Source of the DNA: JAABSQ01 sp964573705
GTDB lineage: Bacteria; Desulfobacterota; Desulfobacteria; Desulfobacterales; Desulfococcaceae
DNA length: 10,322 nt
Reading direction: 5' to 3'
Assembly (NCBI GenBank): GCA_964573705.1
Contig: CAZNLT010000193.1
Location: 1-10,322, forward strand
The notes beneath the pieces are model-generated. The model was not told the DNA's origin, did not search any database, and saw only the letters and a list, made by a program, of their open reading frames with translations. Shown here piece after piece: positions 1-5,722 of the stretch (the first letter of the stretch is position 1; each line of letters begins with the position of its first letter). The translations under genes and the position numbers were made by a program.

Positions 1-60
1 GGCACAGGCCGGACCGGTAGCTTTGCGTCTCTGCCTTGCGGCAGGTTTGCCTTTTACAAA
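1..60 (-). promoter_or_regulatory. c-di-GMP-I (GEMM) riboswitch aptamer, partial at window edge
   Basis: On the minus strand this stretch contains the conserved GEMM-I elements in order: AGGCAAACC, a short hairpin with stem TGCC/GGCA closed by a GCAA tetraloop, then GACGCAAAGC and CCGG. In the known family this aptamer binds cyclic di-GMP and controls the gene just downstream. Here that gene lies to the left of the window on the minus strand and is not seen. The second helix (P2 with its tetraloop receptor) and the expression platform are cut off by the window edge. By my manual alignment to the Vibrio Vc2 aptamer the G corresponding to G20 is kept, which favours c-di-GMP over 3',3'-cGAMP. 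The 5' boundary is approximate. Confidence 0.7.
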
Positions 61-102
61 CGAGAATTGTGGATTTATTTAAACTGGAAAAATCCTGCTG
101 TA

Positions 103-117
103 TGTGAACAATTCACA
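103..117. promoter_or_regulatory. CRP/FNR-like palindrome TGTGAA-CAA-TTCACA
   Basis: This is a perfect 6-bp inverted repeat with a 3-bp centre. The half-sites match the CRP half-site TGTGA/TCACA, but the spacing is five bases instead of the usual six, so either a related regulator or coincidence is possible. It lies about 45 bp upstream of the riboswitch aptamer, in the AT-rich stretch where that transcript's promoter should be. I could not assign a convincing -35/-10 pair here. Confidence 0.35.
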
Positions 118-226
118 GAAAGGATTAGGATTTGGTTAAATGCTTATAACTATAAGGGATATTTGATATAAAAAATGAGCATTATTCATCTGCGTCCATC
201 GGCGGCATAGAATCATGGTATGAAGA

Positions 227-358
227 ATGAAATCGGAGTGTGTCTGCCGCCGGAAATCTCCCGCAGAGATAAAAGCGCTGTTCACCGGCCGACTGGTTTC
301 CGACAGGGCCAAGGAGATCCAGGACGAAATTGTAAAGCTCGGGATTACCGCCGGATAG
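227..358 (+). CDS. 43-codon ORF, possible C-terminal remnant of an unidentified gene
   Basis: An ATG-to-TAG frame of 43 codons. Its last two thirds look like genuine protein: a charged amphipathic helix (SDRAKEIQDEIVKLGI) preceded by ALFTGRL. No clear ribosome binding site precedes the ATG, and a stop lies two codons upstream in frame. It could be a tiny gene or the tail of a larger gene whose front was lost; the IS-like repeats begin only a few bases downstream. I do not recognise the family. The overlapping frame that starts at 220 looks less protein-like and was not chosen. Confidence 0.25.
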   Translation: MKSECVCRRKSPAEIKALFTGRLVSDRAKEIQDEIVKLGITAG

Positions 359-362
359 TTGC

Positions 363-438
363 AGTTACCCCCGGCCCTTCGTCATTCAATCCTGGCCAGT
401 AGCAGATAATCCTGGCCCATTCGCAATTAATCCTGGCC
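363..438. repeat. Four ~20-21 nt direct repeats, IS21-end-like
   Basis: AATCCTGGCC occurs at 388-397, 408-417 and 429-438, a period of 20 then 21 bp. A fourth, degenerate unit lies at 363-377. Read on the minus strand each unit begins GGGCCAGGATT followed by about ten variable bases. IS21-family elements (IstA/IstB) characteristically carry several repeats of about this size at their ends as transposase binding sites, and the spacing and layout fit that. No transposase gene is present, so this would be a leftover end or a deletion derivative. The assignment is from pattern only. Confidence 0.5.
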
Positions 439-462
439 CGTGAAAATTTATAGAGTCATTTA

Positions 463-477
463 ATTCCGGGCCGGAAT
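463..477. repeat. Short inverted repeat between the two direct-repeat sets
   Basis: ATTCCGG-G-CCGGAAT is a perfect palindrome with 7-bp arms and a single central base. The loop is too short and no T-run follows, so it is not a rho-independent terminator. Its GGGCC core resembles the flanking repeats, so it may be another diverged repeat unit or a protein-binding site. Confidence 0.4.
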
Positions 478-481
478 GAGC

Positions 482-518
482 GATGATTGCAGGCCGGGGC
501 TCGGATGATTGCAGGCCG
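482..518. repeat. Two 15-bp direct repeats abutting the hepT stop codon
   Basis: GATGATTGCAGGCCG occurs exactly at 482-496 and 504-518, a 22-bp period. The second copy ends one base before the hepT stop codon (519-521). On the minus strand each unit reads CGGCCTGCAATCATC, related in layout but not identical to the set at 363-438. The two sets could be the left and right end repeats of one collapsed IS21-like element, or diverged units of a single array. Confidence 0.55.
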
Positions 519-953
519 CTATTCCGATTCGACCCGCCCGAGATATTTTCGAACCTCTCCGGCAAACAGGCAAAAATCTTGCAGGCGGTTCTTGTAAATA
601 CCATAGGTGATGGTATCATCCACGTCGTCATACATATGAATCAGAAGATTCCGGAACCGGGCCATCGATTTAAACGTATCCACCGTACTTTCGGGTAATA
701 CACCCGCCCGGCCGATCACCGTGAAACAATCGGCATAACTTTCCGGTTCATCCAAATCGAGCCCGCTGACCAGATGTCTGCAGATATCGATCATCTGCTC
801 CACCGCAAGTTCCATATTTCGCTCGACAAACCGTTTGAACACCAAATTCTCTGAAAAACCGGAATAATCGGTGGGGCCTTTTTCCGATTCGATCTCCTTC
901 ACGAAGGTTTCAATTCGCCTCAGCTTCTTTTCAATCAGCCTTTTATCGATCAT
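519..953 (-). CDS. hepT: HepT-like HEPN-domain ribonuclease toxin (DUF86)
   Basis: A 144-residue protein of the HepT family, the toxin of HEPN/MNT toxin-antitoxin pairs. Known members are small helical dimers that cleave RNA through an R-x4-6-H-x-Y motif. Here the motif is RNLLIHMY, residues 101-108, with Arg101, His106 and Tyr108 intact, so the enzyme is predicted active. In the characterised Shewanella system the partner nucleotidyltransferase silences the toxin by AMPylating the motif tyrosine. I chose the start at 953 because the longer frame back to 1010 would overlap mntA by many more codons, and the product then begins MIDKRLIEKK as is typical. It overlaps the end of mntA by 11 bp, indicating translational coupling. 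Its stop codon borders an IS21-like repeat. Confidence 0.9.
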   Translation of the reverse strand: MIDKRLIEKKLRRIETFVKEIESEKGPTDYSGFSENLVFKRFVERNMELAVEQMIDICRHLVSGLDLDEPESYADCFTVIGRAGVLPESTVDTFKSMARFRNLLIHMYDDVDDTITYGIYKNRLQDFCLFAGEVRKYLGRVESE

Positions 954-1311
954 AGCGATCCATCCCGGAGACATATTTATAGGTCTGGTAGTCGGCAATG
1001 GTTTTCTCACGAAACTGGCGGTAGCGAACCGGCGCCTTGATAAATAGGCGAATGCATTTTTTCATGATCTGGTGCCGCAGGAATGCGGAGGCTCGGTTCA
1101 GAACTACCAGATCCACTTCCGTTTCCATTAAATCGGATAGCCGGCTGATGAACTCCAGCAGTTCAAGGCCTTCCGGCGGATTTTCAAAATAGAGCGCCAG
1201 ATCCAGATCGCTGCCGGGCTTTTCTTTTCCCCGTGCGTAAGATCCAAAAACCAATGCGAATAGGATATTGGGATCGGCCATCAACCTGTTTTTCAGCTTC
1301 TCTATCTCCAT
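943..1311 (-). CDS. mntA: MntA-like minimal nucleotidyltransferase antitoxin
   Basis: A 122-residue minimal nucleotidyltransferase, the antitoxin partner of hepT. The nucleotidyltransferase signature G-S-x10-D-x-D is complete: Gly23-Ser24 and Asp35/Asp37 (GSDLDLALYF). The third catalytic Asp is probably Asp67 in VDLVVLN. Known members transfer AMP from ATP to the HepT active-site tyrosine. The start at 1311 (MEIEKLKNRL) has a GGAAGG about 7 bases upstream; the open frame extends eight codons further to 1335 but without a better signal. It lies 36 bp downstream of pyrF on the same strand, so the pair may be read from the pyrF transcript, from a promoter inside pyrF, or both. Confidence 0.9.
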   Translation of the reverse strand: MEIEKLKNRLMADPNILFALVFGSYARGKEKPGSDLDLALYFENPPEGLELLEFISRLSDLMETEVDLVVLNRASAFLRHQIMKKCIRLFIKAPVRYRQFREKTIADYQTYKYVSGMDRYDR

Positions 1312-1347
1312 GGGCCCGCCTTCCGCGCACCACAATGCATCCGATAT

Positions 1348-2064
1348 TCAAACCGCTGCAATCTCCTCGGAAATCCGCCGGGCCGCCGCCCGGGGATCGG
1401 CCGCATCCCGAATGGGGCGTCCGATCACCAGGAAGTCGGCGCCGTTTTGAATCGCCCGGGCCGGGGTGGTGATCCGTGCCTGATCATCTGAGGAAGTTCC
1501 TTCCCAGGCGGGTCGAATTCCCGGAGTCACCGCCAGAAAATCTTGGCCGAACGCCGACTTGATACCGGCGGCCTCCCGCCCGGAGCATATCACCCCGGCG
1601 CATCCCGCCTCGTGGGCCATGGCCGCTCGTTTGAGGACTAGTTGGCCCATGTCTTCCGCCAATTCCCTTTGGAATCCGGCAGCGTAAATTTCCTCGGACG
1701 AAACGCTGGTCAATACGGTCACCCCCAGGACCCCCACCTTTCCGGCGCCCGCCTCCACCGCCGCCGCAAGCATTTTCGAGCTTTCTCCGCAATGGACCGT
1801 GACATATGCGACCCCCAGGTCCGCCACCCGTTTCATGGCCCTTCCCACGGTGGCCGGAATATCATGGAGTTTCAGATCCAGGAAGATCCGGGTATCTCCC
1901 GCATTCCGAATCAACCGGATAATGTCGGGACCGGCCTGGATAAACAGCTCCAGCCCCACCTTGAACATTCCGACCTCCCCCGACAGCAGCTGGATATATC
2001 TTTCTGCCTCCGCCGCTGACGGAACATCCAGCGGAAATACGATCGCATCCTTGGCCTGCTTCAT
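1348..2064 (-). CDS. pyrF: Orotidine 5'-phosphate decarboxylase
   Basis: A 238-residue protein of normal length for bacterial PyrF, a cytosolic TIM-barrel enzyme that decarboxylates OMP to UMP, the last step of de novo pyrimidine synthesis. The signature DLKLHDIPATV is present, with Asp63, Lys65 and Asp68 forming the catalytic charge network; FPLDVP near the N-terminus, FKVGLE around residue 35, VTPGIRP and the C-terminal IGRPI phosphate-binding segment are also seen. Its ATG overlaps the stop of the upstream phosphatase gene as ATGA, so translation is probably coupled. No other pyrimidine gene is in the window. The open frame and all motifs are intact. Confidence 0.96.
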   Translation of the reverse strand: MKQAKDAIVFPLDVPSAAEAERYIQLLSGEVGMFKVGLELFIQAGPDIIRLIRNAGDTRIFLDLKLHDIPATVGRAMKRVADLGVAYVTVHCGESSKMLAAAVEAGAGKVGVLGVTVLTSVSSEEIYAAGFQRELAEDMGQLVLKRAAMAHEAGCAGVICSGREAAGIKSAFGQDFLAVTPGIRPAWEGTSSDDQARITTPARAIQNGADFLVIGRPIRDAADPRAAARRISEEIAAV

Positions 2065-4247
2065 TCCTTCCCTTCCTCTGATTTGGCTTCCGTTGAATTC
2101 GAATCTTTGTCTACCTTGATGATCACCAGCGTAATATCATCTTCCTGAGGCATATCACCTCGGAATTCCGCCACCCGTTCCGTGATCGCATCCGCGATAT
2201 CATCGGCCTTCCGATCGGCGTTTTCCCGCATCACCGCCTGCAAGCGGTCTTTGGTAAACATTTCATCATGTACATTTTTAGTCTCCCAGATTCCGTCGGT
2301 TCCGATCATCAGAACCTGCCCCTCGGAGACATTTTCCAGAATATTTTCCGAATATTCATACCCATTGTCCACCCCCAGGGCCATCCCGTCTCCGATCAGT
2401 TCCTTGAAGTCATCCGCGGCCGGATCATACAGCAGGGCCGGGTCATGTCCGGCCCGGACCCATCGGACCTGCCCCGCATCGGGCGACATCTCCAGGTAAA
2501 ACAGGGTCAGAAAATGGCCGGTATCACCGGTATCCCGGCATACCAGGGTATTGACATCGGAGATAATCCGGCCGATGGAGCCCGCCTGCTCCACCCGGCA
2601 GCGCAAAAAAGACCGGGCGGTGCCCATCAGCAGAGCGGCCGAGATGCCGTGGCCGGAGACATCCCCCACCACAATCCCGCAGGATCGCTTGAGGCCGCGA
2701 TCCAGGGGAATAAAATCGAAGAAATCCCCGCCGGTTTCGTCGCAATAGATGCTGCGGGCCGCAATATCCAGTCCGGGTATGGGGGGCGGGGCTTCCGGAA
2801 GGAGATTCTGCTGAAGGTGCATGGCCACATCCAGGGCGTGCTTCATTTGAATCCGCTCCTCCAGGCCCGAGATCATGCGATTGAACACCTTCCCCAGTTC
2901 ACCGATTTCATCCCGGGAACGAATCCGGACCCGAGCCGAGAAATCCCCCTCCGCCAAGCGGTGGGAGGCTTCATCCAGCTTTCGAATGTTCTGGGTCAGA
3001 TACCGGGATAAAAACAGGGCGAGCGCGACGACCACCAGAATAATCCCCACCAGCATCACCCCGGTCACCCGAATCCGCTCCTGAAACCCTTCGCGAACAT
3101 ATCGCCCCATGGCGTCGGCCTCGGCGAGGATATCCGCCTTGGGCACCAGAAGCAGCAGAGCGGTTCCGTTTGCGGCGATCTTCCCGTAGGCGGCCAGGGC
3201 TTCACGGCCCTGGTACACGATCTCGCGGACCCCGCTCTGATTCATTTCCAGATCGGTCAGGATGGGCCGAAGTGTTTCCTCCGGGATCGATTTCAGCCAA
3301 AGCGGGCTTTTCATATGCCGCCATCCCCGGCCGCTGCGGTCTCCATGGGCCTCGTCGGCCACAATTCGGATGGCGACCCGGTTCGTATCCGACACCGTTT
3401 CCGGCCGAATCAGCAGACAGGTGCTGTCGTCGGACAGGTTTCGCATCTGTTCATTTCCCCGAAGGACCACATTGACCGGAAACATGATGGCGGTCACGCC
3501 GACGATTTCCCCATCAGGATCATGGATGGGCATGGCGGCCACGAAACAGATCTTTCGGGTCAGAGGATCGATCACCGGGGTGCCCCAGACCAGTCGTTCC
3601 AGGGATTGCGCCTCCCGGTACCATTCGGTTTCGAGCAAATTGTGCAGGGGCATGTATTCCACCGCCGGATAGACCGCCTGAACCCCGTTTTCAAAGGCGG
3701 TGAGCTGCCACATGATCAGGTCCGAATGGGTCTGCTTCAAAAACAGATACACCGGGGTCATGGAGGAAATCCGTTGGACCCTCTCTTCGACCGCTGCCGC
3801 GGATTCGTCCGTAGGGGGTGCGGGGGCTTTGACGGTTTGTTCGGAATGGGATACCGTCAGCGACACGCATTTGCTGTTTTCCACCCGTCTGCAGTAGAAT
3901 TCAAGCAGGGTGTCTTCGGCTTCAAAGGAGGTATCGGAGGAGTGGCTTCGAAAGAACACCCCGCCCAGATGGGTTTTGACCGGTCCGGCGATCCGTTTCT
4001 CCAATTCCGAGGCCTGGACCTGAAGCGCCAGTTCAATGATTTCCTTTTCGCGCCTGACGCCGGTGACATGGTTCTCCACCAGGCGTTCAAGATCGGAATT
4101 TGCCTGCTCAATCAGTGTATTTCGGGCTCTCGCAGCCAGTTCATCCCCGAGATCTTCAATCACGCGTTGCCCGTACCCCCGCATCACCAGCATGGGCAGC
4201 ACGGAAATGGACAGCATCAATATCAACATTTTCCAGCGGATGCGCAT
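2061..4247 (-). CDS. Membrane sensor SpoIIE/PP2C-family phosphatase with Cache-like and HAMP domains
   Basis: A 728-residue protein that should sense an extracytoplasmic signal and dephosphorylate Ser/Thr phosphoproteins in the cytoplasm, like RsbU-type regulators of partner-switching systems. Order: transmembrane helix at about 7-25; a periplasmic region at about 30-390 that looks like a dCache domain (WYREAQ, then VWGTPVIDPLT and GEIVGVTAIMF); a second transmembrane helix at 393-414; HAMP at about 415-468; and a SpoIIE/PP2C domain at about 485-712. Metal-ligand aspartates are intact: GGD508, GD529VSGHG, TD651G and DD704. The charged tail is probably disordered. The ATG at 4247 follows GAGAAAGGGG. 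No anti-sigma kinase or STAS antagonist is in the window, so its substrate is unknown. It sits 100 bp after the PqqD gene and overlaps pyrF by 4 bp. Confidence 0.93.
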   Translation of the reverse strand: MRIRWKMLILMLSISVLPMLVMRGYGQRVIEDLGDELAARARNTLIEQANSDLERLVENHVTGVRREKEIIELALQVQASELEKRIAGPVKTHLGGVFFRSHSSDTSFEAEDTLLEFYCRRVENSKCVSLTVSHSEQTVKAPAPPTDESAAAVEERVQRISSMTPVYLFLKQTHSDLIMWQLTAFENGVQAVYPAVEYMPLHNLLETEWYREAQSLERLVWGTPVIDPLTRKICFVAAMPIHDPDGEIVGVTAIMFPVNVVLRGNEQMRNLSDDSTCLLIRPETVSDTNRVAIRIVADEAHGDRSGRGWRHMKSPLWLKSIPEETLRPILTDLEMNQSGVREIVYQGREALAAYGKIAANGTALLLLVPKADILAEADAMGRYVREGFQERIRVTGVMLVGIILVVVALALFLSRYLTQNIRKLDEASHRLAEGDFSARVRIRSRDEIGELGKVFNRMISGLEERIQMKHALDVAMHLQQNLLPEAPPPIPGLDIAARSIYCDETGGDFFDFIPLDRGLKRSCGIVVGDVSGHGISAALLMGTARSFLRCRVEQAGSIGRIISDVNTLVCRDTGDTGHFLTLFYLEMSPDAGQVRWVRAGHDPALLYDPAADDFKELIGDGMALGVDNGYEYSENILENVSEGQVLMIGTDGIWETKNVHDEMFTKDRLQAVMRENADRKADDIADAITERVAEFRGDMPQEDDITLVIIKVDKDSNSTEAKSEEGKE

Positions 4248-4347
4248 GGCGCCCCTTTCTCTCCTCTCAAATCAAAGAATCTGCACGACGTCTGTTTTGA
4301 CGACCCCGTTCATACCATCAGACAGGCACCGGCACAATCCCGGGGCG

Positions 4348-4731
4348 TTATTGCAAGCCGATAATGCCGCGCTTCCCCAATTCCCGGATAAACGCGGTGA
4401 CCGATACCTCGGCTTCCTTGGCTTGAAGCTGATAGAGGGCGGCGAATTCACGAACGATCTGTTTCACGCTGCGCTTTCCGTCCATCAGTTTCCAGGTCGC
4501 GGTGCCCAGTTCGTCCAACTGAAGCTTCTTGATCATGGGCTCATCCGAATCCCAGCCGAACCGCTGGGCCACCCGAACAAACCAGGGCCGCACCCGCACC
4601 GGATAGATGATCATCACCTCGCCGGTATCCAGGGTTTTATCCCTCACCTCCGGATTCCGCACCGGACGATAGGCGAGGGCTTCGGCCCGGGAAATCGGCG
4701 CGGGTTGCTTTTTTTGCTTTGATTTTTCCAT
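4348..4731 (-). CDS. PqqD-family peptide-binding protein
   Basis: A 127-residue protein. Residues about 68-127 match the PqqD fold: LDELGTATWKLMDGKRSVKQ followed by an Ile-Val-Arg-Glu-Phe helix and a C-terminal helix ending in LGKRGIIGL. PqqD proteins are winged-helix RiPP recognition elements that hold a precursor peptide for a radical SAM or other maturase. This one has a Lys-rich N-terminus and an extra segment (about 20-65, VRPWFVRVAQRFGWD) not found in minimal PqqD. No radical SAM enzyme, PqqA-like peptide or PQQ gene is visible, so it is an orphan and its ligand is unknown. I see no Shine-Dalgarno sequence before the ATG at 4731; a promoter at 4738-4766 would start transcription at the ATG itself. 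Confidence 0.82.
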   Translation of the reverse strand: MEKSKQKKQPAPISRAEALAYRPVRNPEVRDKTLDTGEVMIIYPVRVRPWFVRVAQRFGWDSDEPMIKKLQLDELGTATWKLMDGKRSVKQIVREFAALYQLQAKEAEVSVTAFIRELGKRGIIGLQ

Positions 4732-4737
4732 GCCCGA

Positions 4738-4766
4738 ATACTATGATGATTCCAGGACTTTGACAA
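4738..4766 (-). promoter_or_regulatory. Sigma70-type promoter for the PqqD-family gene, probably leaderless
   Basis: On the minus strand TTGTCA (4761-4766) is followed by a 17-bp spacer and TAGTAT (4738-4743). Only six bases separate the -10 box from the ATG of the PqqD-family gene, so transcription would begin at or next to the start codon and give a leaderless mRNA. The lack of a Shine-Dalgarno sequence agrees with that. The -35 box overlaps a TTGACA reading the other way (4760-4765) toward the Uma2 gene, but that one has no good -10 box. Confidence 0.4.
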
Positions 4767-4820
4767 GGGAGGACTGGGTCGAGGCGATGGCTGTAAAACA
4801 TAACCCAAGGGAGGCCGAGA

Positions 4821-5291
4821 ATGAACTGGCAGGAAGTATGCGAACATCCCGATTTGCAAAACCTACCCTTCAAAATCGAGATGAATGAGAAGGGTCAGAT
4901 CGTGATGTCTCCGGTAAAAGTTTACCACTCCGCATTTCAGGGAAAGATCGCCGCCCTTTTGTACCTGCATTTGCCAGGCGGTTCGGTCCTGTCGGAGTGC
5001 GCAATCCAGACGATAAGAGGGATCAAGGTGGCCGACGTCGCATGGGCTTCAGCCGACCGATTCGAACACATCAAAGAGGAAACCGCCTGTTCCGTGGCGC
5101 CGGAAATCTGTGTCGAGGTACTTTCTTTGAGCAATTCGGATGAAGAAATGGATGAAAAGAGGACGCTTTTCCTGAAAAGCGGAGCGAATGAGGTATGGTT
5201 TTGCGATGAAAAGGGACGGATTCGGTTTTTTGATTCGGAGGCAGAGGTCAGAAAATCAGTACTGATACCGGACTTCCCTGAAAGTATTTGA
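4821..5291 (+). CDS. Uma2-family (DUF820) PD-(D/E)xK nuclease-like protein
   Basis: A 156-residue protein of the Uma2 family, a very widespread restriction-endonuclease-like fold whose cellular role is mostly unproven. Family hallmarks: VADVAWAS with Asp72, APEICVEVLS with Glu95 and Glu99, and DEKRTLFLKSGANEVWFCDE, equivalent to the usual K..Y..GV.EYW segment. It is shorter than the usual 180-200 residues, mostly through a compact N-terminus (MNWQEVCEHPDLQNLPFKIE). AAGGGAGG lies six bases before the ATG, a strong ribosome binding site. It is the only well-supported plus-strand gene, divergent from the PqqD gene and convergent with the broken HigA gene. Such genes are often mobile and present in many copies. 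Confidence 0.85.
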   Translation: MNWQEVCEHPDLQNLPFKIEMNEKGQIVMSPVKVYHSAFQGKIAALLYLHLPGGSVLSECAIQTIRGIKVADVAWASADRFEHIKEETACSVAPEICVEVLSLSNSDEEMDEKRTLFLKSGANEVWFCDEKGRIRFFDSEAEVRKSVLIPDFPESI

Positions 5292-5346
5292 AGGCAGTAG
5301 CTTTTGTCACCAATTCTCTTAACTGACTTATGAAGAAGGAAAAGCC

Positions 5347-5633
5347 CTATTCCAAAGCGACATGGATACGCCGACCGATAATAACTTTCGCAAATTTTTC
5401 CAGGATGGACAAACGAATATCGGTTGCATGGTTCTCCATCCTGGAAATTACAGATTTGGTGGTCTTAAGGTCTTAAGCTCGCGGGCAATTTCCTCCTGGG
5501 TCATTTCGGCATCCAAGCGTGCCTGCTTCAATGATACCCCTAATTTGAAAGACTGGAAACGCTCATCATAGTCTTTCCAGAAATCCGGGTTTTGCTTCTT
5601 CCGTCTGTTTTTGTACCGTTGAAAATCACTCAT
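5347..5633 (-). pseudogene. HigA-like XRE-family antitoxin, frameshifted by an 8-bp duplication
   Basis: The gene starts at the ATG at 5633 (MSDFQRYKNR), with AAGGAG ten bases upstream, and encodes a helix-turn-helix antitoxin up to MTQEEIARELKT. There the frame breaks at an exact tandem duplication and ends after a few wrong codons (LRPPNL, stop). Removing one copy restores TKSVISRMENHATDIRLSIL and the rest of a normal HTH C-terminus through to a stop at 5347-5349. The restored protein would have about 92 residues, typical for HigA. As it stands, the second half of the HTH domain is lost, so DNA binding should be abolished. It lies directly after a remnant of its toxin. Confidence 0.85.
5462..5477. 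repeat. 8-bp perfect tandem duplication inside the antitoxin gene
   Basis: GTCTTAAG is repeated twice back to back at 5462-5469 and 5470-5477. On the coding strand this inserts eight bases after codons Glu-Leu-Lys-Thr of the HTH domain and shifts the frame. It is the single lesion that separates the current frame from an intact antitoxin. Such a short duplication can arise, and be lost, by replication slippage. Confidence 0.9.
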
Positions 5634-5720
5634 GAAAATTTTTCTCCTTGAGAAATAATCCTTTTTTCTTTGTTCAGCTATTCCAATCGCTTTCTTGGAA
5701 ACCTTCTGGCTCACAACACC
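5634..5720 (-). pseudogene. C-terminal remnant of a HigB/RelE-like (Gp49 type) toxin
   Basis: About 29 codons read in frame into the antitoxin start: IGVVSQKVSKKAIGIAEQRK then KDYFSRRKIF. The pattern resembles the C-terminal end of Gp49-type HigB toxins (a Lys-rich segment, then an Ala/Ile-rich helix ending in R-K-x-D-Y), and the position just upstream of the antitoxin is the normal HigB-HigA order. The front of the toxin, roughly the first 80-90 residues, is missing; the sequence instead runs into the end of the next gene, whose TGA is at 5723-5725. The identification is from memory of the family pattern. Confidence 0.5.
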
Positions 5721-5722
5721 AA

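Noticed and set aside
220..402. 60-codon plus-strand frame at 220
   Set aside because: It reads through the direct repeats with a Pro/Gly/Arg-rich product; the overlapping frame at 227-358 looks more protein-like.
363..518. Possible CRISPR array
   Set aside because: The repeated core is only 10-15 bases, the period is 20-22 bp, units diverge strongly, and no cas gene is near. An IS-end repeat set fits better.
3315..4364. Plus-strand open frame of 349 codons antisense to the sensor phosphatase
   Set aside because: It is low-information, rich in Gly, His, Asp and Phe, while the opposite strand encodes a full phosphatase with all catalytic residues.
4760..4788. Plus-strand promoter for the Uma2 gene from TTGACA at 4760
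   Set aside because: At 17-bp spacing the -10 position reads GGCGAT, which is a poor match. The better reading is the minus-strand promoter over the same bases.
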